In this document: positions 14,206 to 24,477 of the stretch, one piece after another
Layout: every line of letters begins with the position of its first letter
Numbering within the stretch: position 1 is the stretch's first letter
NCBI GenBank assembly: GCA_001579985.1
Contig: LRSR01014802.1
Span: 1-53,752 of the forward strand
Direction of reading: 5' to 3'
Source of the DNA: Hypsibius dujardini
Lineage: Eukaryota > Tardigrada > Eutardigrada > Parachela > Hypsibiidae
Length of the DNA stretch: 53,752 nucleotides
Position numbers and translations under genes: made by a program
The notes under the pieces: model-generated
Database searches by the model: none
What the model saw: the letters and a program-made list of their open reading frames with translations, nothing else
What the model was told of the DNA's origin: nothing

Positions 14206-15511
14206 CCCAAGTTCACTTGCACGTGCATTCTTTCGTGAATTGTTACGTGGAACACGCGGCGCAATTTCTTAGCAATTTTAGATGGTAACAAGCTCGAATT
14301 TAAAACATAAAAGAAAAAGAGGTGAAGATGTGCGAAAAGTTGCCGCATCTAAGCTCGTTTGAACATTGTGGTAGAGGTGGCGTCATCTCTCGGGAATATT
14401 TATAAATGCGCCCGCCTTTTCTGACCTCCTTAAAGCTGTCCATCACCAAAGTAGCGGAAGTTTGTATCCAGCCATGACTACACAATGCCTTGTTTCTTGT
14501 GAATGGCGGCTGCACCGGAGACAATAAAACCTTTATTTAGTGCCAGTTGTGAGCTCGTCTTTCCTATCCGAAGCAAGATATTGTTGCCAGCCCAAATACA
14601 ATTAAATATGTTTTTGCTGAAACATGCAACCCGGCAACGCGGCCATCAAAGGAATTACAATGCAACGCTCAATTGATGAGTGATTGGTACATCGGCTAAT
14701 TCGCTCACAAACTGGATTTATGAAAGATACGCGAAAAGGACAGTACGGTACAATTCACTCCGAGCAGTGTCTTGACCGAGATTTGACTAGCTATGGGTCA
14801 ACGCTTTATTCAAAATTAGGGGTCAGTATCCGTACTTGCGTAATATGCCTGGCCGGCATGCGGTATGATGGGTGTGACCCATACTTCTTTCAGCCTTCCT
14901 CATATCTATACTTACATGCTTATACTTTATACTTATACTTCTGCCTAGGACGAGTTAGGGGTGTATAACAAACGTGTCACTGTGGTAGTGGCAGTGGCAG
15001 TGGCAGTGGCAGTCCCTCTACCGCGTTGAAACTTACTTTTGAGACTGCTGTAGCGACGCGATTCTAAGGCGTAACGCAAACCGCGTTTTCATATATATGG
15101 CCCCACGTGTGCAAAACCACCTATCCAGTGAAATGCGCCTCAGTCTTCAATCAAGCAACTTACTAACGGATCACATGCTTAGTCATCATCAAACATTTTC
15201 AATCAAGAGATCAATCAATCAACAGTTCACATCCTTGGTGATCATCACAAATTTTCAATCAAGAGATCAATCAATCAATGGCCTACATGCTCAGTGATCT
15301 TCACAAATTTTCAATCAAGAGATCGATCAACTGAAAAAGCAAGCTCTTACGTTAGCCACCGGCGTAGGGTAGCCTCTCTGATTTTCTCCGCTCTGGCAAA
15401 TTCTCGTTGAGACAATCCCTTAGGCAAAGGCCAGCGCTCCAAAATTGTATTTCTTTGGTTTTCGGTAAAAAATGTCGGGCATTTTAAACGGAAAAGATAG
15501 ATTTTTATTGT
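14206..15511. other. Between the duplicated blocks; two short tandem repeats
   Basis: No gene recognised. Contains a (GGCAGT)n run of about five units at about 14984-15012 and the 56-bp tandem repeat listed separately. Confidence 0.45.
15180..15335 (+). repeat. 56-bp tandem repeat, three units
   Basis: The core ATTTTCAATCAAGAGATC recurs starting at 15195, 15251 and 15307, a constant 56-bp period. The units also share TCATC/TGATC before the core and the ATCAATCAA tail. Confidence 0.85.
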
Positions 15512-16550
15512 AATCTTCGACACGTCACTTTCGAAGAAGGTTTCAACACGTCTGAACTGTCTCCGGATCTCCGCAGCCATCTCAGCCTGCTCCATTGTAG
15601 TCCCAATTATAAATGGCTTCGGGATTGGTTGCAACTCCGTTCTTATTTATTGACACCCAAAAAGGAGGGTGAAGTGTTTGATGTCGGTGCATTGATTAAT
15701 TCAAAAGAGCTGAAAGGGGACATTTTCATTCCGGTTGACTGTGCGTCGTCCTAGTTGATTGCTGATAATACAGACGGACCCTTTTCAACTAGCATGAATA
15801 TGTAAACATTTTTGCATGCTTCCCGCAGCTGATATTTTCTCATCTCGAAGATTTAAAAATACAGGACAGTAATAACTACTATGATAGCCATCAAGTCCTT
15901 TGCTTCCCTGGAACCATTAGCCACCGTCCAAAACGGAATGATGCCTATGAGGGGGGCGGAGACTCTCCATGAGATCATCGTACTTTTAATGGCCATGCCT
16001 TTAAGGCGTTTTTTTATGAGCTGATAAGATAAAAAAAATTATTCCAGTGAGAAAATATTCATAAATCAAAGACATTGATTGGAAGAAGAGTATGACTATT
16101 TCCGACATAAACAGCGCTCGGCACCGGGGGTAAGGTCTTTATCCTTGTTGGCATCCTGGATACCCGAAAGTAAACCCCAGTCGTTTGGGAGGGCCAAAAA
16201 TCCCAATTTTTTTTTAGAACTACACAGAGCGTCGCGATGGCAGAAACGTAAAAGAGAGAAACTATGAGCTTCGAGTATAATGCAGCACCCTTTATAGACT
16301 TACTAGACAATTCAAGCATACGCGTTATAAAGGTTAAGGGTCAGACAAGCTCCGATACAAAAGGGGAGCGGTCAGGCGACCGGCCATACACGAGTCTACA
16401 ATCGTTATAAACAAATTTACGGGCTAGGTCTTCCCCGTTGTTAAAAACCCATCTTGATTTATAATCGTTTGACAGAACCTTAAAAATGCATTTCTGTTAA
16501 AATAAGCCCTTCAATCATTTTGTCGTAATCAAAACAAATTAACAAGGGGC
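15512..16550 (+). pseudogene. Duplicated, truncated copy of the LRR-like gene 3' half
   Basis: 15512-15804 matches 13283-13570: LRHVTFEEGFN, then SELSPDLRSHLSLLHCSP and YKWLRDWLQLR. It lacks everything 5' of this point. One codon is deleted after the EGFNT motif, and AAG in the source is TAG here (15753-15755), a premature stop. The downstream flank continues to match to about 16550, with an extra segment near 16310-16410. A dead partial duplicate, not a gene. Confidence 0.88.
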
Positions 16551-16564
16551 TCCCTCCACTCTGT

Positions 16565-17765
16565 GACCCAAAATCTCTTACTTCTACTGCATTTCACAAA
16601 TGCGTAAGGATGTATTCTTGCTCTTTCCGTTGAGAAAAGTTTCCCGTTTCCAAAACTTGTATTTTTAAAAAATCAAAAACCTTTAAGAGGTGGCACCAGA
16701 GCTGTGCCGCTAATTTAGCGGAAGACTTTAGCGGCCGCTAAACCCGCTAAACCCGCTACGCTTAGCGGGATTAGCGTTACCGGTCAAGTTCGTCAGCGTA
16801 GCGGTGATTCCAATTAGCGGACGTAGCGGCAATGAAATTAACGGTGTGGACTCAGCGGTCTAGTTGCATAAAGAAATAATAATTCAAGTAACAGTAAGCG
16901 TCACATGTGAGACTGCTCAGCTTCGCAATAGCTCACCATGTGACACGTCCAACCGGAAAAAGTGTATTTTGTATATGTAGAAATAGCTAGACTTTTCAAA
17001 GCGATATCTCGGGTGTTTAAGGTTGGCGCGCGCATCAGTATTCATAGGGAGCCTGCTCAATGTTTTGAGATTATTTCTTTCACGACTGTCTAGAGCTGCC
17101 ACTGTAGTAGCAGAATTATAAAATGCTGCCTTTTTGAAAACTTTGCCGTAAAATGGAGAACGTGCTCCCCGTTTTCCTACCGAAACTTAATATGTCTTCC
17201 ACCAAGAGCCAAGAAAAAATGAGAATGATATCATCATACTGGAACCTGCTTCCCCGGCTTCGTCTACCACGTCAGTGACGGACTTCTAAGTTCCCGCGTT
17301 TGACGGCGATCGCTAGACAATTCTTTTTTTGCAACGGCCATCACAGCAGGGGTGGAGCGAGTTCAACACAGCCAGCATTCGTCTTGAATCAAAGCTTCAG
17401 GCTTCTAATGACCGTAACTTTGAAAATCTGTTTTTCGGGAACATCAATAGTGATCTGTTAGATTACCTGTGCCGCGTTTAACGAAAGGCATCTTAAATGG
17501 ATTTATAGACTAACAAAATTAACCATCAGCGTGTTTAGCGGTTTTAGCAGTTTTAGCGGTACGGATTTTTCGACGATTAGTGTTAGCGTAGCGGTCGACA
17601 TGGTTACCGTAGCGTTAGCGTAGCGGGAGTCTGGAGCCTTTAGCGGCACAGCTCTGGGTAGCACACAGAGGGCATTACGTATATTACCACAATTTATGTT
17701 GATTGATTGCTGAATTAGGCTGTTCAACCGTATTCTAGCATAAGTAACAGCTAAAAGCGTGACAT
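16565..17765 (-). repeat. Interspersed repeat R1, copy 2, split by a transposon
   Basis: Read on the minus strand, 17765-17665 matches the first half of the copy at 2260-2545 and 16688-16565 matches its second half. The intervening 960 bp is a later hAT-like insertion. In the second half it is closest to the copy at 20095-20250. Confidence 0.8.
16689..17664. mobile_element. hAT-like DNA transposon (non-autonomous), with 8-bp target duplication
   Basis: Element 16697-17656, 960 bp. Its ends are perfect inverted repeats, CAGAGCTGTGCCGCTAA, starting with the CAGxG typical of hAT ends. It is flanked by GGTGGCAC (16689-16696) and GGTAGCAC (17657-17664), 7 of 8 identical, fitting the 8-bp target duplication of hAT elements. 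About 150 bp at each end are packed with TAGCGG / CCGCTA and GTAGCG motifs, the subterminal repeats hAT transposases usually bind. The interior has no long frame; a short one beginning with an ATG near 17154 is soon interrupted. Most likely an internal-deletion derivative that relied on a transposase made elsewhere. Confidence 0.88.
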
Positions 17766-17842
17766 GGTAATGAGTTAATGATATATGGACCAGATTTAAT
17801 TGTTATTCAAGATAGAGTATATACACACGGAAACCGGAACCT

Positions 17843-19846
17843 CTAATTAATAACTTCGCAGAAATGCGAAGTTATTGCACTGGATTTGCACTGGAAGAAG
17901 TGTGAGAAACACAAGGTGGCCTTACTCCAAGCGCACGTCAAAAAGTGAGTCTTCTCGCATGTTCCCACCGAACACCGGTGGATCTCCTTTGCAGCATTAC
18001 TTTCGAAACAAAATTGAGACGGTGTCTTAAACTCTACATGCTCATCGTTCTCAAAATAGCCTGGATGTGTCCACCGAACTTTCAACATTTCCCGGGAACG
18101 CGGACTACTGAACTGATTGTGCACCAATAACTGCAATGTTAGCGCTGCGTACTGCAGGTGCAGTTCGCAATGGATGTCGTCACGAACAACCCATTCCCAG
18201 ATCTTTCGGGCAAAAGATTTTTACATTCGGAAACCGAAGACGTCCAACGGTTGGCACAAGGGCATGGTTTTTGGCTGAACGGCAACGATTCGGACGTGGC
18301 GACCCTCAGGTGTGGCAGCGTCCAACAGCGCCATATTCTTGTAAGTGGACCACGAATCTATTGCAAGGGTACTCCGATCACCAACATGCAGTAAAAAGTT
18401 CCTCCAACCACATCTTCAGATGCTCCTTTTTCATCTTGTTGGAACTGGACGCAGTGACCAAGATATTGAGCGCCGTAAAGAAATCCTGCAGGACTTGTGG
18501 GTCGAAGGTGTAACCCGTCACATTCTTCATCACAATGAAAAGAGGCGAAACAGCTTTCCGTTGGCACCAATTATGGGCATGATTGTATATGAATGCGTCA
18601 TCTCGGAAATCGACTGGACCCAAGTTTTCACTTTCTTCGTACCTAAAAGGTCAGAAATTCGAACTAAGCAATGATTGACAATACATGTAAAAGCAGAGGC
18701 ATTCATAATTATAGATATGTAGGCAGGTAGATACGCAGACAGACAATCCGAGAGACCGACAGACGGACCGACCGACCGACAAACCGACCGACAGACCGAC
18801 CGATCGACCGACCTACAGATCGACAGACCGACCGTGACTTAATCAGTGATTTTTCTGTCGCCAATGTTGTTCAGCTTTTTGAAGCGCTGGATCCAGTGTT
18901 TGGAGACTCGGAGAGAACTCAACTCCACTTCCTCCGCTGCATCTCTAGCCCATTTGGTTAAGTCGCAGCCGTGGATGATAGTAAGTTCTCCTTCTGCCTG
19001 CATATGCATTATCATCTGTCAATCAACTGTTTGAGCAAGCAACAATAATGTGGCAACATGTTGAAACAAATCAACCAATCAATCAGATGTAGAACTTACC
19101 CTAACAAACACTGCCCTGGTAATCTAACAAATTCTTCGCATCTTTCCCAGTCGTGACTTTGGATCAAATTGCTGAACCCATTGTTAGGTGGTACCCAACA
19201 GTTACGCAATACTTACTAATAGTATGGCCTATCTACCTAGTTAACCCATTCCTATCTACCCTCACATTCTATAATGTACTTATTCAGCTATTATTGCGTA
19301 CATAATTCCGCCATGTCGGCAGGAAATAGTACGTTAGATCAGGAACTATTTTATATCCTTGACTATATAAGTGTGTGTTCTACAGTAATTTGGAACAGTT
19401 CCTTTCTTTCCCCTCTAATCTCTCTACCAGTAAAGTCTTACTACTATTCTTCTCCTATTACTCAGTCTAATAGCTTATATGTTCAGGTTCTTCCGTCCTA
19501 GTAGGGACGGAGGCCTAACACCATTTAAAAAGCAATGACTTCGATGTCACTAGTCCGAAACTGTGCTGAACGTGTAAAAGACATACTCGCTTTTTTTCCC
19601 GGACTCCCGAAACGCAACCGCCTGCTTCTTGTATTCCAGGTTTGGTGCGTTCTTCCTTCCAGATCCCCGCTTGAGATTACCATGGTCAAAACTGGGCTCA
19701 AACACTTCGTGGGAAGATGATTCGGACGCCGAATTGTCTGGTTCGTTAATATCCATCAGCCGATTGTCAAGCACCATCAGCTGCTTATCAGTCACGGAAA
19801 CATCACAAGGCAGTCCATTATCATAAACTAGTTCGAAATCATCCAT
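17843..19846 (-). pseudogene. Pogo/Tigger-like (DDE_1) transposase, decayed
   Basis: Fragments of one transposase in order on the minus strand. 19846-19550 holds an acidic N-terminus, then KRGSGRK and LEYKKQAVAFRESGKK, the start of its DNA-binding region. 18985-18848 encodes IHGCDLTKWARDAAEE and SKHWIQRFKKLNNIGDRKI, a CENP-B/Tigger-type helix-turn-helix. 18623-18378 encodes FDPQVLQDFFTALNI, SSSNKM and EHLKMWLEELF from the DDE domain. 18118-17843 encodes NQFSSPRSREMLK, PSQFCFE, then a Cys-rich tail CEKTHFLTCAWSKATLCFSHFF. The family (DDE transposases ending in a Cys/His cluster) is known to me from invertebrate genomes. Catalytic segments between the pieces are missing or frame-shifted, and a microsatellite interrupts it at 18.7-18.8 kb. 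No terminal inverted repeats were found. Confidence 0.75.
18722..18832. repeat. (GACC)n / (GACA)n microsatellite
   Basis: Tandem GACCGACC/GACAGACC tract, the complementary-strand relative of the GTCT tracts elsewhere. It lies between two remnants of the pogo-like transposase. Confidence 0.9.
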
Positions 19847-20094
19847 ATTCGTGATATAAAATTATGTAGTATAATAAGCTAAAAACTTCTCAAAAGTGAA
19901 ATAAGTTGCGTTGACACAAAAAAAATTTAATAATTGAGCACTCGCATCGAAATTTAATCCTTTCGAAGTTTTCCATACTTATTGCGAAATCAGTTGTTCA
20001 ATCGAGAATGTCACAGGGATTCTTCGCTTGCATAATTTTAAACGTTTTTGCTTTCCTCCAAATACATCGATCAGTCGAAACGGCAGATGGTAAC

Positions 20095-20250
20095 GGGTAT
20101 AACGCCCTCTATGTGCCACCTCTGAGGACCTTTTGATTTTTTAAAAATACAAGTTTTGGAAACGGGAAACTTTTCTCAAGGGAAAGAGGAAAAAAACATC
20201 CCTGCGCATTTGTGAAATGCAGTAGAAGTAAGAGATTTTGGTTCCCAGAG
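20095..20250 (+). repeat. Interspersed repeat R1, copy 3 (second half only)
   Basis: Starts at ACGCCCTCTATGTGCC and continues through the GGAAACGGGAAAC block to GTAGAAGTAAGAGATTTTGG. It preserves the intact sequence of the hAT target site (GTGCCACC on this strand), giving the empty-site reference for the insertion at 16.7 kb. Confidence 0.8.
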
Positions 20251-21640
20251 TGGGGGAGTCCCTTGTAAGAGTTTTGATGATTTTAAATCACCGAAATTTT
20301 GGATAGTGATTTTCAGTGATTTTGATTGATAATTTTAGAATATTGGTGATTTAAGGAAAATCCTGAAATTTTAGCATAAATTATTGTAAATCGTAGATTG
20401 GATCATTGAACAGCAGAGCAAACGATTGATTGATTACAATGTAAAATCATCGGCTTTGAATTTTGATTTAGCTGGAAGCATATTACCTGCTGTAGTTTGA
20501 AGCTAATAAGGGTAACTGAACAACTTGTTAATCAAGCAATCAACAAATTTACCGTTTGCTGTTTGCTGTTTGTAAACCAGTATTGAGCGCCCAGTGTTTC
20601 CAAAGCCTTTCGTTTATTTTCTTAGTAGCAGAGGTTCAATCGATAATTTTGCATAGTTACACATTTAGAGTTTAAACTAAATCAATACGGTTTAATTGCG
20701 ATTAAACCGTTATAGTTTATAATACTTGTCTAAATATTTTGGTAAGCACAATAACGATAAATCTTTTTACAGTTACACAACGGATTGCATTGATTAACTG
20801 AATAATTCCCGAGAATGAAGAGTTACTGCTTTTTCGCAGCGTTAATAATTTGGAAAAAAATGAAAATAGAGCCTAACTTTATTGAATTAGTCTGTAAAAA
20901 ACCGGAAAACAAAATTTCTGAAAAGAAAAATTTAGGCATGGTAAACAACATGATACAACTGGTCGGCTGGTCACCGCACAATCAAGCTCGACGATGAGGT
21001 TTGTCGGTAGGGTGCGTACTGCCTCCGATTTAGTTACCGCGGAGATGAGCACTCTGTGAAAAAGTCCGCCAGGTTGGAATCCAGAGACAGGGTGTGCCGT
21101 ATGGATGAGCAAACGGACTGGACTGTCGGACGAACAGAGTAATACCCAGACGAATCCACAATAAGAAGGCCAGGTGGACGACGGGACAAATTTACAGCGG
21201 ACAGTTGGAAATAAGCATGTCCTTCGGTCAGACAGAAAGACGGAACATTCAGACAGATCAGACCGGAGGGATGCGGTCAAAGAGACCAATGGAGAAACGG
21301 ATACCAGGACTAGGGACTATATTATCATTGCCAGGCGAACAAACTAAAAATATAATACCTCGAAGGATGAACAGCCGAGGCGACGGAAGTCCAGGAAGTC
21401 GGAAGATTACATGGACGGTACTATATGACTCTAAGGACATTATTCAGACTTCGTATATTTATAGCATTTCTGACCCAAAACAACTTTGTGAATCGATTGG
21501 CATCAGCAATTTTGATCAGAAGTCAGGTGGCAGAGGTAGAGCGTTTTGATTGGTCGTTTGTCCTGTTCGATTGGTCAATTGATTGCTTGATGATTCACTG
21601 GGTAGCCATTAGCCATCAACGCAGCCATTTTCTTGTGGCA
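20251..21640. other. No gene recognised
   Basis: AT-rich from 20251 to 20800, more balanced after. Short open frames on both strands near 20.8-21.5 kb have no recognisable domain and no splice context I can defend. Confidence 0.35.
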
Positions 21641-21649
21641 TTAAACCTA

Positions 21650-21830
21650 CGCGTGATGGGTCCCCACGCAAGGGCTCACTCGCTCACCCACGCTCGGCGA
21701 CCCATCACTCATGGGAATCTGAATCAGAGATGCCATTCGAAACCCATCGCCAGTGGCGCCATTCAAACCCATAAAAAAAAAACATAAAAAACCCATCTGC
21801 AGATGTTGCCATTGAAACCCACCCCCTTCG
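21650..21830. repeat. Short palindrome-rich block with repeated ACCCATC motifs
   Basis: GTGATGGGTC (about 21652) pairs with GACCCATCAC (about 21699). After it, AACCCATC/AACCCAT recurs several times next to small palindromes (CATCTGCAGATG and a GGCGCC-centred one). Possibly a very short inverted-repeat element; its ends are not clear. Confidence 0.4.
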
Positions 21831-21934
21831 CTCGCTCGCGCTCAGGTCAGTGGTCAGGTTCACAGTCGTTTTGGCTAATCGATGCTTGATCGATTGACAC
21901 GGTAACAATATCAGCGCTTCCATAAAATACTGTG

Positions 21935-22235
21935 TGGATCAGAAATTTTCAAAATTATGGTAATCTGGTACTGTGGCTAAACAACCATTCAAAATGCTGT
22001 AGCTCCGCCCCCCTGACCTTGAGTTACAATTCGGCCGATGTCATTCGATTCAAAATATTATTTTGGGTCAGAAACGGGAAAATGTACTTCAATCTCAGTG
22101 CCGTGGACAAACGACCAATTAGAGCGCTGTAACTCCGCCCCCTGATTTCCGAACAAAATTCGGCTAATGCCAATCGATTCAGAATAATGTTTTGAGTCAG
22201 AAATGATCAAAATTTCTCAATCTGAATACTGTTCC
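21935..22235 (+). repeat. About 130-bp tandem repeat, two units plus a partial third
   Basis: Each unit runs from GTCAGAAA/ATCAGAAA through a stretch with CTGTAGCTCCGCCCC / CTGTAACTCCGCCCC and AATTCGGC to CATTCGATTCA / CAATCGATTCA. Unit 1 is about 21936-22068, unit 2 about 22069-22199, and a third start follows. A weaker relative appears near 44.17-44.22 kb. Confidence 0.75.
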
Positions 22236-23390
22236 TAGACTGGGACGTAACCACATGGACAGCCGGATGTTCACCAGTCAGGATTTGGCCATATATGCTG
22301 CCCCATTGACCGTCTACATATTCTGGTGTTTTTCTGATTCTGACCTACACCCGGTTATTGTCCAGCTATTGTTCTCGTTGTTTCGCAGTCAGTTTGGCCA
22401 ATCCGGGTGACGGTTCGTCAGCTCTTATCCGTTTCTCCGCTAGGTCACCTAAACCCTAAATGATTAGAAGGAACGGGAAGAAGAAAAACTTCATGATAGT
22501 AATATAAATGGGTTATTTCGGAGACACCCTAATCGTTTTTAAGATATTTTAATCACCAATATGTAAAGTGCAAAAACGGCACTCCCCCCCCCCTCCGCAC
22601 CTCGGCTCCCTCCGATATGAGCGATAAGACTTCTTGGGAGTCGGAAACCATCGCACGCTGCTTGACCTGGTCTTTGAGTGAACTTAGTTCCTAATCTGGT
22701 CAGCGGCCTACGTCACAAAACCCCTTAGGGAGTTCAACCATGACGTCAACAATGACGTCAGCGCCTGATATTAGGCGACCTTACTCTCCCCTCCCTTCCG
22801 TCAGAGCTCGTCAAAAATTCCCAAACCCCCTTGTTCTTCAGGCACTGACGTCAGCTCGAGCCGACCCCCTTCCATCTGCTAAAACTTTTTAATGCTGGAC
22901 TTTCTTGACCAAATCCGGGCGAAAGTCTCAATGCAATTTGATAAATTCATCGTAAACAGAAGGTTCCTTTTTTATCTACGGAAAATAATTATTGGTAAGT
23001 CGCGTTCGACAACTTTGCCACAAACTCAACATTGCACTTCTATCCTGTCCGTTTAAACGTCATCGTTTCCCTCGAGTTTTTTCTGTTGAATTCATAGAGA
23101 ATACCACAAAAAGCTCAAAAAGGATAAAAAATCCAGCAGAAGCTGCAAATTGGCGAAAAATCGAAACGATATATACTAATGTCAACCACGGCTGGACCCC
23201 CACACCCTTAGCGTCAGAGCTCGTTATCAAAGTACAACCCCCCTACCTACATAGCGCTGAAGTCATTGTTCAATGCTCCCTTACTAGAGCCACTGGTCAT
23301 TTCCAATGTGTGTTATATAATAGGGTGCGGTTGACACAGAGCACTGATATGTGGATTTTATGGAATTCTCAATTCAGATGCGAGCCTATG
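22236..23390. other. No gene recognised
   Basis: Holds a C-rich run at about 22580. A 136-codon open frame at 22992-23402 has no ATG start and no recognisable domain; see the rejected list. Confidence 0.4.
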
Positions 23391-23843
23391 TACAGAGGTT
23401 AAACCACTTGATGGTGCTCTCTCAATTTTTAATTAATTCCCGCGTGCACAATTTCACTTCGAAGTTTTCAAAACATGTTCGATTTGAAACCCCTGCCTCT
23501 CTATCATAAGTTTAACACGTTTCGGCCAGGATCGCAAAGCGTTATTAATTTTACTTTGGTCTAAATTCGACCACACCTTTTGCATAACCCGTTTCTGCTT
23601 CTATGACATGCTTCTACAATTTTTCTGGATGAATATTTCAAAATGACCAATGTCAAAATAGACTCCCTCAGACCCAAATTTAGTTTGCGACCCATCTTTG
23701 CATCCAAATGAAACAAGAAATATATCACACATGTGAAATTGAGTGGAGCACGTGTTGGACTCATGAGATTTGGAAATCAAATAAGGCGCCCTGTACAGGT
23801 GTGAATGAGTCACTGAGCACCATCAAATGGTTTAACCTCTGTA
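23391..23843 (-). mobile_element. Internally deleted Tc1/mariner element, 449 bp
   Basis: Element 23393-23841, flanked by TA (23391-23392 and 23842-23843). The inverted ends begin CAGAGGTTAAACCA and match over about 27 bp with one C/T difference. On the minus strand from about 23695 to 23561 lies the start of its transposase: MGRKLNLGLRE followed by SRKIVEACHRSRNGLCK, the first helix-turn-helix of Tc1/mariner proteins. The catalytic domain is gone. Its ends differ from those of the element at 2697-3909, so it belongs to another family. Confidence 0.9.
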
Positions 23844-24477
23844 GAATTTTAACCGAATAGCTGATATAGATTTTGATAATCAAGTGCTCATTGATTGTTT
23901 ACTAGTCACAAATTCAGGTTAAATGATCCATTTTTGTTGAGTGCTCATTTCTGTGGCGAATAATAGAATTCCAATGAACTAATTATTCTGCCTGTTTATC
24001 CGTTTGTATATGCATATTTGCATATCTACCTGCCTGCATGTATGTAAGTCTGTTTGTCTCTCCGTCTGCCTGTTTGTCTGTCTTTCTGTCTTGTCTGCTT
24101 GCCTACCGGTCTGACTGCCTACCTGTCCGTCTGTCTTCCTTCATAGCAGCCTAATGTTTATGGCTGACGTCCATTTGTGGGAGCATTTCTTAAATTACTT
24201 GCAACATCACAGCCGACTAGGAACCTGCAAGTTCTGCTAGCTATAATTTAACCATCGATCAGTAAAGACTTGCATACAAACCGAACGCGACACAGATACT
24301 GAAAAGAAAATACTATTACGATCTAATACGATTAATAAAGAAAGAAAGAAAGAAATGAGAATGGAATTTAAGTGAGCAAAAAATATAGTGAAGAGCGCAT
24401 TCACAAAAGTGGCCCGGAGCCAGAGCATATGAAAGCAAACTGGTCATTTATCAGCAAGCACAAATGATCTTTGCACG
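23844..24477. repeat. 3' flank of the GH31 gene with GTCT-rich stretch
   Basis: Degenerate GTCTGTCTG / GCCTGTTTG sequence at about 24045-24150. No coding signal seen. Confidence 0.45.

Noticed and set aside
22992-23402. 136-codon open frame on +
   Set aside because: It starts with TTG in a eukaryotic context, has no ATG start, no recognisable motif, and its last codons run into the left end of the mariner derivative at 23391.
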